Shown: one piece after another, positions 54,442-64,000 of the stretch
Layout: each line of letters starts with the position of its first letter
Numbering within the stretch: the stretch's first letter is position 1
Assembly (NCBI RefSeq): GCF_000711225.1
Contig: NZ_JOMG01000002.1
Location: 12,501 to 76,500, forward strand
Direction of reading: 5' to 3'
Length of the DNA: 64,000 nucleotides
Origin: Pelobacter seleniigenes DSM 18267
Lineage (GTDB): Bacteria > Desulfobacterota > Desulfuromonadia > Desulfuromonadales > Geopsychrobacteraceae
Translations under genes and position numbers: made by a program
The notes under the pieces: model-generated
What the model saw: the letters and a program-made list of their open reading frames with translations, nothing else
Database searches by the model: none
What the model was told of the DNA's origin: nothing

Positions 54442-54555
54442 TTATCCCTGTCTTTGCTTGTGTTTGGGATTCTCGCAGATGATCCGGATAACGCCTTTAC
54501 GTTTTATAACCTTACACTTATCACAGATCTTCTTTACCGAAGCTCTAACCTTCAT
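54442..54555 (-). CDS. rpmJ: 50S ribosomal protein L36
   Basis: A 37-residue L36: [20 protein letters not shown], then [16 protein letters not shown]. The ligands Cys11, Cys14, Cys27 and His32 make the zinc-binding (C+) form. Between map and rpsM, with no infA between as many genomes have. Confidence 0.97.
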   Translation of the reverse strand: MKVRASVKKICDKCKVIKRKGVIRIICENPKHKQRQG

Positions 54556-54608
54556 TTTGAGATCCTTTTCTATCCAAATGATCTAATCGGCCACCCACCT
54601 AACTCAAA

Positions 54609-55355
54609 TCAAACTTGAGTTAAAATTTCAGGCCCGTTGTCTGTAATTGCAATAGTATGTTCAAAATGGGCGGAGAACTGACCATCAACGGTTACCGCTG
54701 TCCACCCGTCTTCCAGAACCCTAACGCCTGGTAAACCTACATTCACCATCGGTTCAATGGCAAAGGTCATCCCCGCTTTCAACTTAGGCCCTCGTCGCGG
54801 AGCACCATAGTTTGGAATTTGTGGATCCTCGTGCAAATCACGCCCGATGCCATGACCGACAAATTCACGAACTACGCTGAAGCCGTCACTTTCGACCCGT
54901 TCCTGCACAGCGTGGGAAATATCGGACAAATAACCGCCGACCTGAGCTGCCTCGATACCACAAAACAAAGAATCTTTTGTAGTTGCGAGCAATCGCTCGG
55001 TCCGCGAGTCGATCTTCCCAACCGGAACCGTCATTGCTGAATCACCATAAAAACCGTCTACCACCAACCCGAAATCGATACTGATAATATCGCCTTCTTC
55101 AAGGGGTTGACTATTGGGGAAGCCATGGACAACACGGTCATTAGGTGACGCACAAACAGTAAAAGGAAAGCCGCCGTACCCCTTGAATGCAGGTCGTGCC
55201 TTCCATTCCTTGCATTTTTTCTCAGCCAGTTGATCAAGTTCAAGAGAGCTGATCCCAGGCTTGATCATGTCACGCATCAGCTCAAGAATTTCAGCAACCA
55301 TCTTCCCGGCTTTGCGCATTTTGGCAATTTCAGTGCGTGACTTAACGACTATCAA
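54609..55355 (-). CDS. map: Methionine aminopeptidase type I
   Basis: A 248-residue MetAP removing N-terminal Met from new proteins. The metal ligands are in place: DFGLVVDGFYGDSA (two Asp), FVGHGIGRDLHEDP (His), TFAIEPMV and HFEHTIAITDNGPEILT (Glu). Starts at a TTG (55355) just one base after the adk stop, with AGG five bases upstream; no ATG matches the family N-terminus. Lies between adk and rpmJ. Confidence 0.96.
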   Translation of the reverse strand: MIVVKSRTEIAKMRKAGKMVAEILELMRDMIKPGISSLELDQLAEKKCKEWKARPAFKGYGGFPFTVCASPNDRVVHGFPNSQPLEEGDIISIDFGLVVDGFYGDSAMTVPVGKIDSRTERLLATTKDSLFCGIEAAQVGGYLSDISHAVQERVESDGFSVVREFVGHGIGRDLHEDPQIPNYGAPRRGPKLKAGMTFAIEPMVNVGLPGVRVLEDGWTAVTVDGQFSAHFEHTIAITDNGPEILTQV

Positions 55356-55356
55356 T

Positions 55357-56004
55357 TCAACCTGCCTGTAATGCTGCTTTTATCTCGGCGCGAACAGCTT
55401 GAATCTCAGCCATCCCGTCAACAGCGATCAGCACTCCGCGTTGGGAATAATAATCTTCCAGCGGAGCAGTCTGACGATGATAAACCTCCATTCGTTTACG
55501 AATGGTCTCTTCCTTATCGTCATCCCGCTGCACCAGCTCGCCACCGCAAGCACTACAGGTTCCGTCTTCCCTTGGCGGATCGAATTTCAGATGAAACCCT
55601 TTTCCACACTGCGGACAACTGCGCCGCCCGGCCAAACGCTCAACCAGGGCGTCAGTATCGACCCGCAACGAAACCACAGCTTCAAGCTCTTTACCAAGGT
55701 CCTTCAGCACATCCTGTAATGCATCGGCCTGCGGCAAAGTCCTGGGAAAACCATCAAGAATAAAACCGTTATCACAGTCAGCCTGCTGCAGACGCTCACG
55801 AACGATTCCGATCACAACATCGTCGGACACCAATTCACCAGCATCCATACAGGCCTTGGCTTTGACGCCCATGGGCGACGCAGCCTGAACAGCAGCGCGT
55901 AGCATATCCCCGGTAGAGATCTGCGGGATCGCATAGCTTTCCACCAAAAAAAAGGCCTGAGTTCCTTTTCCGGCACCCGGAGGGCCGAGCAATATCATAT
56001 TCAT
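55357..56004 (-). CDS. adk: Adenylate kinase
   Basis: A 215-residue adenylate kinase (2 ADP to ATP + AMP). P-loop GPPGAGKGTQA near residue 8, GFPRTLPQADAL near 84. The LID has four cysteines (CPQCGKGFHL and CSACGGELV), the zinc-finger long form typical of Gram-positives and many deltaproteobacteria. Start is the second of two neighbouring ATGs (56004) five bases after AGGAGG. Between secY and map. Confidence 0.97.
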   Translation of the reverse strand: MNMILLGPPGAGKGTQAFFLVESYAIPQISTGDMLRAAVQAASPMGVKAKACMDAGELVSDDVVIGIVRERLQQADCDNGFILDGFPRTLPQADALQDVLKDLGKELEAVVSLRVDTDALVERLAGRRSCPQCGKGFHLKFDPPREDGTCSACGGELVQRDDDKEETIRKRMEVYHRQTAPLEDYYSQRGVLIAVDGMAEIQAVRAEIKAALQAG

Positions 56005-56013
56005 CATCCCCTC

Positions 56014-57321
56014 CTAACCGTGCCGGCCCTTGAGTGTAACCCCCTTCATGAACCCCTCATAGGAGCGGGAGATCAAATGGGCCTCAATTTGCGATGCCGT
56101 ATCCATACCGACCCCGACAACAATCAGCAGCGACGTCCCACCGAAGAAGAAAGGGACATTCAACTGACTGATCAAGATAGTCGGCAGAACACAGACCACC
56201 GCTACATAAATCGCACCGGCAAAAGTCAGGCGCCCGAGAACCGTATCCAGATAGTTTGCGGTTTCCTTCCCGGGACGAATCCCCGGCACAAAGCCACCTT
56301 GATTTTTAACATTCTCAGCGACATTCACGGGGTTGAAAGTTATAGCCGTGTAGAAGTAGCAAAAGAAGAAAATAAAAGCAACATAAAAAACATTGTAAAC
56401 CAGGTGGCCCGGCGATAAAAAAGTCGACGCCGTCTTCACCCAGGGTACATTGACAAAGTTGGCGATGGTGGCCGGGAACATCATGATTGAACTGGCGAAG
56501 ATAGGCGGAATAACCCCGCTCATGTTAATCTTCAGTGGCAGGTGACTGGCCTGCCCCCCCATATTGCGCATGCCCACGACGCGCTTGGCGTAATGGATCG
56601 GCACCCGCCGTTGCGCTCTTTCCATGTACACGATTGCGGCCACGGTCACCAGCATCAAGGCGAGGATAAACACAATAACTGTCACCGTCATCGCGCCGGT
56701 TTCAACCAACCGGATTGAGTTGACGATCGCCGACGGCATTCCGGCAACAATACCGGCAAAGATAATCAGGGAAATACCGTTACCGATGCCCCGCTCGGTA
56801 ATCTGCTCACCAAGCCACATAATAAAAGCGGTACCTGCTGTCAGAGTAATAACCGTCATCAGGATAAACCCGATTCCCGGATGGGGGACAACCGGCTCAC
56901 CCGCCGGTCCGGACATGGACTGCAACCCGGTAGCGATACCGATACCCTGGATAATAGCCAGGAGGATGGTGCCGTAACGTGTATATTCGGTAATTTTTTT
57001 CCGGCCCTGCTCACCTTCTTTTGACAGCTTTTCGATCGGTTCAAAAACCACCGTCAGTAATTGAAGAATAATCGACGCACTAATATATGGCATGATCCCA
57101 AGTGCGAACACAGCCATCTGTTTCAATGCACCGCCGGTGAAAGCACTGACCAACCCTAACAGGGTACCATCGGTACCTTCGAAAAATTTGGCCAGTACGT
57201 GGGCATCAATGCCGGGCGTCGGGACATGACATCCAACCCTGTAGACAGCCAGCATTGTCAGTGTGAACATAATTCTGCGCCGCAGTTCTGGAATTGCCAG
57301 TATATTCTGCAGGGTCGACAT
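56014..57321 (-). CDS. secY: Protein translocase subunit SecY
   Basis: A 435-residue ten-helix channel subunit of the SecYEG translocon. Standard start (LQNILAIPELRRRIMFTLTML), plug region HVPTPGID, and the C-terminal cytosolic loops (RPGKETANYLDTVLGRLTFAGA and VGMDTASQIEAHLISRSYEGF). Lies two bases after rplO stop and 9 before adk. Confidence 0.98.
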   Translation of the reverse strand: MSTLQNILAIPELRRRIMFTLTMLAVYRVGCHVPTPGIDAHVLAKFFEGTDGTLLGLVSAFTGGALKQMAVFALGIMPYISASIILQLLTVVFEPIEKLSKEGEQGRKKITEYTRYGTILLAIIQGIGIATGLQSMSGPAGEPVVPHPGIGFILMTVITLTAGTAFIMWLGEQITERGIGNGISLIIFAGIVAGMPSAIVNSIRLVETGAMTVTVIVFILALMLVTVAAIVYMERAQRRVPIHYAKRVVGMRNMGGQASHLPLKINMSGVIPPIFASSIMMFPATIANFVNVPWVKTASTFLSPGHLVYNVFYVAFIFFFCYFYTAITFNPVNVAENVKNQGGFVPGIRPGKETANYLDTVLGRLTFAGAIYVAVVCVLPTILISQLNVPFFFGGTSLLIVVGVGMDTASQIEAHLISRSYEGFMKGVTLKGRHG

Positions 57322-57323
57322 GT

Positions 57324-57764
57324 TTAGATTACCTCGGCTTTGCCGCCTGCTGACTCAATTTTCTCTGCAGCAGACTTGCTGAATTTATGAGCCTGAACAG
57401 TCAATGCTTTGGACAATTCCCCATCAGCAAGGATTTTGATTCCGTCTTTGGGGTTTGAAATCAAGCCAGCATTGCCGTATTGCTCGAGATCAACCACAGT
57501 ACCAGCTTCAAAAACCTCAAGGTCCCGCAGATTAACCAGGTTATAGACCTTCTTATTGACAGAGGTAAACCCACGCTTCGGGGTCCGTCTCTGCAGTGGC
57601 ATCTGACCACCCTCGAATCCTGGTTTTACGCCACCACCGCTGCGGGCGTTTTGTCCCTTATGGCCTTTACCGGAAGTTTTTCCGGTTCCAGAGCCGGGGC
57701 CACGACCGATGCGCTTCCTATTTTTAGTCGAACCGGGTGCCGGTTTCAGATTACTGAGATCCAT
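57324..57764 (-). CDS. rplO: 50S ribosomal protein L15
   Basis: A 146-residue L15 with the family start [20 protein letters not shown] then [18 protein letters not shown], and [18 protein letters not shown]. The second of two adjacent ATGs fits the AGAGG spacing. Between rpmD and secY, two bases from secY. Confidence 0.97.
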   Translation of the reverse strand: MDLSNLKPAPGSTKNRKRIGRGPGSGTGKTSGKGHKGQNARSGGGVKPGFEGGQMPLQRRTPKRGFTSVNKKVYNLVNLRDLEVFEAGTVVDLEQYGNAGLISNPKDGIKILADGELSKALTVQAHKFSKSAAEKIESAGGKAEVI

Positions 57765-57785
57765 CATTTATCCTCTATATTGTTT

Positions 57786-57965
57786 TCAGTCTTCGACTGC
57801 AACCATATGCTCAACTTTACGGATCATACCCCGAATCTCCGGAGTGTCCTGCAAAGTGACAGTTTGATGCAGGCGCTTAAGGCCCAGACCTTTCAGAACC
57901 TTGGCGAAATACTCTTTTCGTCCGATCGGGCTTTTCTTCAGGGTAACTTTTACTTCCGCAGCCAT
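57786..57965 (-). CDS. rpmD: 50S ribosomal protein L30
   Basis: A 59-residue L30: [20 protein letters not shown] start, [20 protein letters not shown] middle. AGGAGG eight bases before the ATG. It lies between rpsE and rplO. Confidence 0.97.
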   Translation of the reverse strand: MAAEVKVTLKKSPIGRKEYFAKVLKGLGLKRLHQTVTLQDTPEIRGMIRKVEHMVAVED

Positions 57966-57992
57966 TATGACATCCTCCTGGGTCTGCGACCC

Positions 57993-58484
57993 TTATTCTT
58001 TGACAAGACCGCGACGAGCAAGAACCTCATCCGGGCTTTTAAGCATCTTGAGCGCATTCATTGTCGCTTTGACAACGTTATGCGGGTTGTTGGAGCCGAG
58101 ACATTTGGTCAGAATGTTACCAATCCCGACCGACTCCAGGATAGGCCGGACAGCACCGCCGGCGATCACACCGGTACCTGCGGAAGCAGGTTTGAGCAGA
58201 ACCTTACCTGCTCCGTACTTACCGATAACATCGTAAGGAATGGTCCGCCCATCCTGAATTGGCACCTTGATCAGGCTTTTTTTAGCCTGTTCAACGCCCT
58301 TTCTGATGGCTTCAGGAACTTCCTTGGCTTTACCAAGTCCGTAACCGACATGCCCTTCTCCGTCACCGACAACAACCAGTGCAGAAAAGCTGAAGCGCCG
58401 GCCACCTTTGACAACTTTGGCATTACGGTTGATATGAATGACTCTATCGGTCAATTCCAGTTCATTGGGATCAATGCGCAGCAC
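57993..58484 (-). CDS. rpsE: 30S ribosomal protein S5
   Basis: A 163-residue S5, at the mRNA entry site, important for decoding fidelity. Recognised from [35 protein letters not shown] and the GNPHNVVKA-like (here [15 protein letters not shown]) segment. The start codon is ATG at 58484. rplR is 11 bases upstream. Confidence 0.97.
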   Translation of the reverse strand: MLRIDPNELELTDRVIHINRNAKVVKGGRRFSFSALVVVGDGEGHVGYGLGKAKEVPEAIRKGVEQAKKSLIKVPIQDGRTIPYDVIGKYGAGKVLLKPASAGTGVIAGGAVRPILESVGIGNILTKCLGSNNPHNVVKATMNALKMLKSPDEVLARRGLVKE

Positions 58485-58495
58485 TACCTTCTCCT

Positions 58496-58858
58496 CTACA
58501 GCTTCAATCCGGCTTCCCGTGCAGCATCAGCCAGCGCCTGAACGCGCCCCTGATACAGGAAACCGTTACGGTCGAAAACAACTTGGGTGATATTCTGGGC
58601 AAGTGCTTTTTGAGCGATAGCACTCCCGACTGCCTTAGCCGCCTCTACATTACCGCCGTTATTCAAGTCCACATCTTTGCCGACTGATGAAGCCGCAACC
58701 AAAGTTCTGCCGGTTGTATCTTCGATAATCTGGGCGTAAATATGCTTGGTACTGCGGAAGACAGAGAGCCGGGGGCATTCAGTGGTCCCACGAATTTTTC
58801 TTCTAACCCGCGCCTGACGCTTGAGCCTGGCAACACGTCTTTTTTGGGAAACGTTCAC
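58496..58858 (-). CDS. rplR: 50S ribosomal protein L18
   Basis: A 120-residue L18 that binds 5S rRNA. Start is GTG (58858) seven bases after [22 protein letters not shown]-type signature (here [16 protein letters not shown]) and C-terminal [20 protein letters not shown] are clear. Confidence 0.97.
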   Translation of the reverse strand: MNVSQKRRVARLKRQARVRRKIRGTTECPRLSVFRSTKHIYAQIIEDTTGRTLVAASSVGKDVDLNNGGNVEAAKAVGSAIAQKALAQNITQVVFDRNGFLYQGRVQALADAAREAGLKL

Positions 58859-58883
58859 AGTTATGCTCCTTATATCAATCTAA

Positions 58884-59420
58884 TTACTTGCCGGCCTTAC
58901 CAGCTTTACGCAAAATCTTCTCGTCAGCATACTTGATTCCTTTGCCCTTGTACGGTTCCGGAGCACGGAATGAGCGGATCTTCGCCGCAGCGGATCCGAC
59001 AAGCTGCTTATCGATACCATTTACCGACAACTTGGTTTGTTTTTCCACCTCTACCGAAATCCCCTCAGGCAATTCGTAGACAACCGGGTGGGAATAACCG
59101 AGTGAAAGGGTCAATGTGTTTCCGCTGATTTCAGCACGATAACCGACCCCGTTGATTTCAAGCTTTTTCTGAAATCCAACCGTCACACCGACCACCATGT
59201 TATTGATCAGGGAACGGGTCAGGCCATGCAGAGCACAATCAGATTTTTCCTCAGTCGGGCGTGAGACGATAATCTGTTCCGTTTCAACGGCGATGGTCAT
59301 CCGCGCATGCAACTCTTGGGTCAGTGCCCCTTTGGGCCCGGTGACGGTCATGGTATTTCCATCAAGTGCAACTTTGACACCTGCTGGTATAGCTATTGGC
59401 AATTTACCGATACGTGACAT
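58884..59420 (-). CDS. rplF: 50S ribosomal protein L6
   Basis: A 178-residue L6 in two similar domains, near the factor-binding site. [19 protein letters not shown] start, [19 protein letters not shown] end. ATG 59420 with GAGGAG eight bases before; the frame extends to 59450 without need. Confidence 0.97.
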   Translation of the reverse strand: MSRIGKLPIAIPAGVKVALDGNTMTVTGPKGALTQELHARMTIAVETEQIIVSRPTEEKSDCALHGLTRSLINNMVVGVTVGFQKKLEINGVGYRAEISGNTLTLSLGYSHPVVYELPEGISVEVEKQTKLSVNGIDKQLVGSAAAKIRSFRAPEPYKGKGIKYADEKILRKAGKAGK

Positions 59421-59443
59421 TTTTGAAACTCCTCGATCTTCTG

Positions 59444-59842
59444 TTACCAAACGCTGCAGATAACTTCGCCGCCAACCTGTGCCTTGCGTGCTGACACATC
59501 GTCAAGAACGCCTTTGGAGGTCGAGAGAATCGAAGCACCGAGACCGTTCTTGATCCGGGGGATATCCTCTTTGCCGACATAAACCCGACAACCTGGTGTA
59601 GACACCCGCTTGATCTCGTGAATGACGGGAGACTGGTTGTCATCGTATTTCAGATAAATACGCAGCAGCCCTTGCTTACCGTCAGTTACGATTTTAAAGT
59701 TTTTTATAAAGCCAAGATCTTTCAAAACTGCAGCGACTGCAGCTTTGACGTTGCTGGAGGGAACATCAACTTTCGCATGGGACGCCATACCGGCATTACG
59801 GATGCGGGTCAACATGTCCGCCATTGGATCAGTCATCGACAT
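59444..59842 (-). CDS. rpsH: 30S ribosomal protein S8
   Basis: A 132-residue S8, a primary 16S rRNA binder and, in E. coli, the repressor of the spc operon. Start [17 protein letters not shown]; end [20 protein letters not shown] then [14 protein letters not shown] eight bases before ATG. It lies 23 bases before the rplF start. Confidence 0.97.
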   Translation of the reverse strand: MSMTDPMADMLTRIRNAGMASHAKVDVPSSNVKAAVAAVLKDLGFIKNFKIVTDGKQGLLRIYLKYDDNQSPVIHEIKRVSTPGCRVYVGKEDIPRIKNGLGASILSTSKGVLDDVSARKAQVGGEVICSVW

Positions 59843-59863
59843 GAATGGTACTCCTTCTCGCTG

Positions 59864-60049
59864 TTACCAGCTGGACTTGACAACCCCGGGGACTTTCCCT
59901 TCGGAGGCCAGTTTCCTTAAACAAATTCTGCACATATCAAACTTACGATAATAAGCGCGCGGACGACCACAAATCGGACAGCGATTGTATGTACGAACCG
60001 CGAACTTTTGGGGCCGTTTAGCTTTGGCAATCATTGATTTCTTCGCCAC
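59864..60049 (-). CDS. rpsN: 30S ribosomal protein S14 (zinc-binding short form)
   Basis: A 61-residue S14 of the short C+ type (rpsZ-like): [20 protein letters not shown] holds four zinc ligands. The start is GTG (60049) five bases after GGAGG, giving [16 protein letters not shown]; the longer frame to 60112 overlaps rplE and is not real. Between rplE and rpsH. Confidence 0.96.
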   Translation of the reverse strand: MAKKSMIAKAKRPQKFAVRTYNRCPICGRPRAYYRKFDMCRICLRKLASEGKVPGVVKSSW

Positions 60050-60071
60050 ATCATCCTCCGCTCTTAAAGCT

Positions 60072-60611
60072 CTATTTTCTGAACGGCATACCGAGACCGG
60101 CCAGCAATGCACGGCCCTCTTCGTCGGTTTTTGCCGTTGTTACAATCGTAACGTTCAACCCGGAAACCTTGGCGATCTTATCGAGGTCAATCTCAGGAAA
60201 GATCAACTGCTCGCGGATACCAAGGGTATAATTACCCCGGCCGTCAAACGCTTTGGGAGAAACGCCCTTAAAATCGCGAACCCGAGGCAGCGCAACATTG
60301 ACCAAGCGATCAATGAATTCCCATGCCCGATCGTGCCGCAACGTTACACAGGCACCGATAGACATGTTTTCACGCAGCTTGAATCCGGCGATCGACTTTT
60401 TGGATTTGGTCACCACCGGTTTTTGGCCGGAAATCCGTTCCAGCTCTTCAACTGCGGATTCGAGCAGCTTGGGATTCTGAATGGCCTCACCGAGACCCAT
60501 ATTCAGAACGACCTTCTCTATTTTGGGAACTTCCATTACGTTACGGTATTGGAATTCCTTCATCAGGGCAGGAATCTGCTCCTGAATATATGCCTCTTTT
60601 AACCTGGCCAT
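60072..60611 (-). CDS. rplE: 50S ribosomal protein L5
   Basis: A 179-residue L5 that binds 5S rRNA and contacts P-site t[23 protein letters not shown] start, [16 protein letters not shown], and the C-terminal [20 protein letters not shown]. rplX is 16 bases upstream. Confidence 0.98.
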   Translation of the reverse strand: MARLKEAYIQEQIPALMKEFQYRNVMEVPKIEKVVLNMGLGEAIQNPKLLESAVEELERISGQKPVVTKSKKSIAGFKLRENMSIGACVTLRHDRAWEFIDRLVNVALPRVRDFKGVSPKAFDGRGNYTLGIREQLIFPEIDLDKIAKVSGLNVTIVTTAKTDEEGRALLAGLGMPFRK

Positions 60612-60627
60612 TGAAATCTCCGTTTAC

Positions 60628-60957
60628 TTATTTATCAACGCTCGCGTTACATTTTTTGCAATAACGAGTCTTGCTACCGTCCTCAAGAGTTTTGACGCCG
60701 GTACGAGTCGCCTCGTTACAAGAACCGCAGATCAACATGACATTGGACATGCTGATTGCCGCCTCTTTCTCGACGATACCACCCTCGGGATTGAGCTGAT
60801 TAGGGCGGGTGTGTCGTTTCACCACGTTGAGGTTCTCAACGACAACACGTCCTTTGGCTGGGAAAACCCGCAGAACCTTACCGGTTTTACCGCGCTCCTT
60901 ACCAGCAATAATTTTCACCATGTCATCTTTTTTGACATGTACTTTGATACTAGCCAT
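60628..60957 (-). CDS. rplX: 50S ribosomal protein L24
   Basis: A 109-residue L24, an early assembly initiator. The KOW-type start (VKKDDMVKIIAGKERGKTG) is followed by a C-terminal four-Cys zinc ribbon (CGSC and CKKC). Confidence 0.97.
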   Translation of the reverse strand: MASIKVHVKKDDMVKIIAGKERGKTGKVLRVFPAKGRVVVENLNVVKRHTRPNQLNPEGGIVEKEAAISMSNVMLICGSCNEATRTGVKTLEDGSKTRYCKKCNASVDK

Positions 60958-60982
60958 TGCTTATTTTCTCCAACAGTCCGGT

Positions 60983-61351
60983 TTATAAAACTTCAGGAGC
61001 CAGCGAAACAATTTTCATAAAGTGACGGGCTCGCAACTCTCTCGCGACTGGGCCGAAAATACGGGTGCCGATAGGTTCGTTACCAGCGTTAACGACAACA
61101 GCTGAATTGTTGTCAAAACGAATAAACGACCCGTCCGGACGCGGAATTTCCTTCGCAGTACGCACAATCACAGCACGAACAACATCACCTTTTTTAACTT
61201 TGGAATTCGGCAACGCTTCTTTAACACTGCAAATGATGATATCGCCGATTCCGGCATATTTACGCTTCGATCCACCCGGGACCTTAATACAGCAAAGCTT
61301 CTTCGCGCCGGAATTATCTGCGACGCTCAGCATGGATTGCATCTGGATCAT
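60983..61351 (-). CDS. rplN: 50S ribosomal protein L14
   Basis: A 122-residue L14 at the subunit interface. [20 protein letters not shown] start, [20 protein letters not shown] and [11 protein letters not shown] are clear. It lies 11 bases after rpsQ and 25 before rplX. Confidence 0.98.
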   Translation of the reverse strand: MIQMQSMLSVADNSGAKKLCCIKVPGGSKRKYAGIGDIIICSVKEALPNSKVKKGDVVRAVIVRTAKEIPRPDGSFIRFDNNSAVVVNAGNEPIGTRIFGPVARELRARHFMKIVSLAPEVL

Positions 61352-61362
61352 GACTTACTCTC

Positions 61363-61629
61363 CTACGCGGTAACGGCCTTCTCCAGAATCTGGCGCACAC
61401 GCCAGCGCTTGTCTTTGGACAAGGGTCTGGTTTCGACAATAAGGACTTTATCACCAAGAGCGCAACTGTTCAGCTCATCATGAGCTTTACAGCTAACTTT
61501 CCGCTTGATGAATTTTTTATAAATGCTGTGCTTAACCAGGTCATCGACCCTGACAACAACAGTTTTATCCATTTTGTCACTGACAACAACGCCGATCCGG
61601 GTTCTTCTGCTACCTCGTTCTTGACTCAT
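61363..61629 (-). CDS. rpsQ: 30S ribosomal protein S17
   Basis: An 88-residue S17, an early 16S rRNA binder with an OB fold. [20 protein letters not shown] start, [20 protein letters not shown] later. Lies 15 bases after rpmC. Confidence 0.97.
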   Translation of the reverse strand: MSQERGSRRTRIGVVVSDKMDKTVVVRVDDLVKHSIYKKFIKRKVSCKAHDELNSCALGDKVLIVETRPLSKDKRWRVRQILEKAVTA

Positions 61630-61644
61630 TTTTCCTCACACACA

Positions 61645-61836
61645 CTAGGCATTCAGCTTACTGGACAGGACTGTCTTGACTCGTGCCACGTCTTTACGTA
61701 CAGCAGATATCTTAGCAGTGTTTTCCAGATGACCGGTATGCAATTGAAATCTCAGATTGAAAAGCTCCTGCTGAAGCTCACGCGTCTTCGCTTCCAATTC
61801 CTCTACGCTGAGATCGATAATTTCACTAGCCTTCAT
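61645..61836 (-). CDS. rpmC: 50S ribosomal protein L29
   Basis: A 63-residue L29, part of the nascent chain exit region. Starts [20 protein letters not shown], and [19 protein letters not shown] is the family helix. It overlaps the rplP end by 11 bases, so translation is coupled. Confidence 0.97.
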   Translation of the reverse strand: MKASEIIDLSVEELEAKTRELQQELFNLRFQLHTGHLENTAKISAVRKDVARVKTVLSSKLNA

Positions 61837-62248
61837 CGCCAGCCTCTCTTTTCACAAATTTGGTCCGCATCGGTAACTTATGAGCACCAAGCCGGAAAGC
61901 CTCACGTGCAATTTCCTCGGTAACTCCCTGCATTTCATAAATCATATGGCCTGGCTTTACCACAGCAACCCACTTCTCGGGCGACCCTTTTCCTTTACCC
62001 ATCCGGGTTTCGGCCGGCTTACTGGTAAGGGGCTTATGCGGAAATGTGCGAATCCAGATCTTCCCACCACGCTTGATATAGCGCGTCATGGCGCGACGAG
62101 CAGCTTCAATCTGACGTGACGAAAGCCAGCCGCACTCAAGGGCCTGCAGACCGTAATCACCGAAACTAACTTCAGTACCACGGGAGGCCTGTCCAGTCAT
62201 GCGACCGGTAAACTGCTTTCTACGCTTAACTTTCTTCGGCATTAACAT
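61826..62248 (-). CDS. rplP: 50S ribosomal protein L16
   Basis: A 140-residue L16 that binds near the A-site tRNA. Start [20 protein letters not shown], with [19 protein letters not shown]-type region ([19 protein letters not shown] here). GGAG lies nine bases before the ATG at 62248; overlaps rpmC. Confidence 0.97.
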   Translation of the reverse strand: MLMPKKVKRRKQFTGRMTGQASRGTEVSFGDYGLQALECGWLSSRQIEAARRAMTRYIKRGGKIWIRTFPHKPLTSKPAETRMGKGKGSPEKWVAVVKPGHMIYEMQGVTEEIAREAFRLGAHKLPMRTKFVKREAGDEG

Positions 62249-62264
62249 GGTTAATTACTCCTGA

Positions 62265-62915
62265 TCAGCCAACCGGCTGTTCTTGTTCTTTTCCAAGCAC
62301 CTCACCCTTGAAGATGAGGACTTTGACACCAATGATTCCGTAGGTCGTCTTTGCTTCGGCAAAACCATAATCGATATCAGCTCGCAAAGTATGCAAAGGA
62401 ACACGCCCTTCACGATACCATTCAGTACGGCTCATCTCGGCACCGCCCAAACGCCCGGAACAATTGATTTTGATTCCCTTTGCACCGAATTTGAGGGCCA
62501 TACTGACACTACGCTTCATGGCTCTTCTGAAAGCGACGCGCCTTTCCAGCTGCAACACAACATTTTCTGCAACCAACTGGGCATCAACTTCCGGCTTACG
62601 CACCTCTTGAATGTTGATAAAACATTCATCATCGGTAATCTTGGCCAGATCTTTTTTCAATACCTCAACCTCGGAACCTTTTTTGCCGATGATAATTCCG
62701 GGTCTTGCGGCAAAGATGTTGATCTTTACTTTATTAGCTGCTCTCTCAAGCTCGATTTTCGAAATTCCTGCATGGTACAATCTCTTCTTCAGGAAATTAC
62801 GAAGTTTGAGATCGGCATGAAGTTTTTCGGCATAGTCTGAATCTGCGTACCAGCGGGATTCCCATGTCCGGTTAACTCCAAGACGAAATCCTATCGGATG
62901 AACTTTCTGGCCCAA
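62265..62915 (-). CDS. rpsC: 30S ribosomal protein S3
   Basis: A 216-residue S3 at the mRNA entry, with KH domain ([19 protein letters not shown]) and start [20 protein letters not shown]. It lies 16 bases before the rplP start and 17 after rplV. Confidence 0.98.
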   Translation of the reverse strand: MGQKVHPIGFRLGVNRTWESRWYADSDYAEKLHADLKLRNFLKKRLYHAGISKIELERAANKVKINIFAARPGIIIGKKGSEVEVLKKDLAKITDDECFINIQEVRKPEVDAQLVAENVVLQLERRVAFRRAMKRSVSMALKFGAKGIKINCSGRLGGAEMSRTEWYREGRVPLHTLRADIDYGFAEAKTTYGIIGVKVLIFKGEVLGKEQEQPVG

Positions 62916-62932
62916 AGGGATACCTCCTCGTT

Positions 62933-63265
62933 TTACTTAACATCCAGAACCACAGTAATGTGGCTGGTCGGTTTGCGAATCCGGCTGGCTCGCCCTTGTG
63001 CGCGAGGCATAAAGCGCCTTAACACGGGGCCCTGATCGACCATAATTGTTTTAACAAACAACTGATCAACATCAGAAACACCTTTCTGTTCGGCGTTTGC
63101 TACAGCTGATTTCAATAATTTAGAAAGAACTGGTGCAGTTTTCTGCGGAGAAAATTGCAGAATGTTCATAGCATCCTGAATCCCCTTACCGCGGACCAGA
63201 TCGACAACGAGTCGCGCCTTACGCGGAGAAAGGCGAACGTTCCTCAGTTTTGCTTGTGCTTCCAT
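62933..63265 (-). CDS. rplV: 50S ribosomal protein L22
   Basis: A 110-residue L22 with a long beta-hairpin in the exit tunnel. [20 protein letters not shown] start and the tip region [20 protein letters not shown] are recognised. It lies 31 bases before the rpsC start region. Confidence 0.97.
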   Translation of the reverse strand: MEAQAKLRNVRLSPRKARLVVDLVRGKGIQDAMNILQFSPQKTAPVLSKLLKSAVANAEQKGVSDVDQLFVKTIMVDQGPVLRRFMPRAQGRASRIRKPTSHITVVLDVK

Positions 63266-63296
63266 TGCTCGGAACTCCTGTTAAAATCGCGGTAAG

Positions 63297-63575
63297 CTAT
63301 CTGACCTTGCTCTTCTTGTCACTGCCGTGACCGAAGTAAGTCCTCGTCGGAGCAAATTCACCCAGCTTGTGACCAACCATATTTTCACTGACAAAAACCG
63401 GGACAAATTTCTTCCCGTTATGAACAGCAAAGGTCAGCCCGACAAACTCAGGAATGATGGTCGAACGCCGCGACCAGGTCTTGATAACTTTGTTACGGTT
63501 AGTGTCACCTTCCAGATCTACTTTGCGTAGCAGGCTGTCCTGGACGTATGGCCCTTTTTTAATTGATCTTGCCAC
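63297..63575 (-). CDS. rpsS: 30S ribosomal protein S19
   Basis: A 92-residue S19 in the 30S head, in contact with S13. [19 protein letters not shown] start, [20 protein letters not shown] and [16 protein letters not shown] are clear. Between rplB and rplV. Confidence 0.98.
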   Translation of the reverse strand: MARSIKKGPYVQDSLLRKVDLEGDTNRNKVIKTWSRRSTIIPEFVGLTFAVHNGKKFVPVFVSENMVGHKLGEFAPTRTYFGHGSDKKSKVR

Positions 63576-63597
63576 GATCTTCTCCTAAAGGCTTGAA

Positions 63598-64000
63598 TTA
63601 CTTCTTATTTCTACGACGTACGATAAATTTGTCCGTACGTTTATTCGTTCTGGTTTTGTAACCTTTGGTCGGGATACCCCATGGGGTAACCGGATGACGA
63701 CCACCGGAACTCTTACCTTCACCACCACCATGCGGGTGATCGACCGGGTTCATGGCCACACCACGCGACTGCGGACGTTTCCCCAGCCAACGGTTACGAC
63801 CGGCTTTACCGATCTTGATTTTTTCATAATCAAGATTGCCAACCTGACCAACAGTAGCACGGCATTCCTGCATCACCAGGCGAACTTCACCGGAAGGGAG
63901 TCGCAACTGGGCATAGCGACCTTCTTTCGCAGCGATCATCGCGTAGGCACCTGCACTACGGGCCAACTGGCCGCCTTTGCCAACCTTAAGCTCAACATTG
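63598..64000 (-). CDS. rplB: 50S ribosomal protein L2 (5' part outside window)
   Basis: The C-terminal 133 residues of L2, which binds at the peptidyl-transferase region. Recognised from the peptidyl-transferase loop [15 protein letters not shown] and the ending [18 protein letters not shown]. The gene starts beyond position 64000, so it is partial. It is the first visible gene of the S10-spc superoperon. Confidence 0.97.
   Translation of the reverse strand, partial: NVELKVGKGGQLARSAGAYAMIAAKEGRYAQLRLPSGEVRLVMQECRATVGQVGNLDYEKIKIGKAGRNRWLGKRPQSRGVAMNPVDHPHGGGEGKSSGGRHPVTPWGIPTKGYKTRTNKRTDKFIVRRRNKK

Noticed and set aside
57480-58541. Plus-strand 353-codon open frame opposite rplO-rpmD-rpsE
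   Set aside because: Fully antisense to three ribosomal genes whose products are certain; the frame is open only because of their base use.

Overview
The window comes from a Gram-negative, moderately GC-rich bacterium, most probably an anaerobic or microaerobic member of the Desulfuromonadales/Geobacterales (Desulfobacterota). The clues are a menaquinol-type Rieske/cytochrome b gene set with a pentaheme cytochrome c, a small 2[4Fe-4S] ferredoxin, DUF3426 and DUF1573 proteins, pyruvate phosphate dikinase next to two-subunit glycyl-tRNA synthetase, an FtsY with an N-terminal membrane segment, and many GGDEF/EAL/HDOD signalling proteins. The assignment rests on gene content and protein style, not on a database search.

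Layout. 1-8.9 kb (all minus strand) is a core block for division, RNA and protein targeting, in transcription order smc, roadblock protein, ftsY, ZapB-like, zapA, a probable 6S RNA, 5-formyl-THF cyclo-ligase, rny and a ymdB-type phosphoesterase cut by the window edge. 9-15 kb holds asmA, ubiE, a Nudix hydrolase, a metallo-beta-lactamase-fold protein and moaC. 15-21 kb is a tight minus-strand operon: RimB-like protease, RimK ligase, AstE/AspA-like zinc hydrolase, CorA, MscS, and probably moaC. 21.4-25.3 kb is the most accessory-looking part: an FCD-type GntR regulator with a textbook operator, an SDR and an amidohydrolase, then gene-poor DNA with a broken response-regulator remnant.

25-29 kb carries metal-handling genes (a NosL-like lipoprotein-family protein and an MbfA rubrerythrin-VIT1 fusion), tRNA-Arg(CCG) with its own promoter and terminator, a CheX-like protein coupled to a tiny membrane protein, and a cysteine-rich small protein. 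29-32 kb is the DUF1573-Rieske-cytochrome b-pentaheme cytochrome c operon. 32-43 kb contains hpt, a DUF3426 zinc-ribbon protein, ferredoxin, a PAS-GGDEF cyclase, a rhomboid protease with a helical-repeat tail, an FAH-family enzyme coupled to a DUF2520 dehydrogenase-like protein, and a translationally coupled HDOD-histidine kinase/REC-PAS-GGDEF-EAL pair. 43-51 kb is ppdK, glyS, glyQ, recO and mgtE (all minus). 51-64 kb is the S10-spc-alpha ribosomal superoperon (minus) from rplB (cut) to rplQ, with secY, adk, map and rpoA, ending at a clear terminator.

I found no phage, complete insertion sequence, CRISPR array or recognisable defence system. Nothing here is a clearly new system. The best leads are the RimK/RimB/AstE-like peptide-tagging operon joined to CorA and MscS, the quinol oxidase-type operon with a membrane-anchored pentaheme cytochrome, the in-frame hexanucleotide tract in ftsY, and the coupled HDOD-kinase/cyclic-di-GMP pair.
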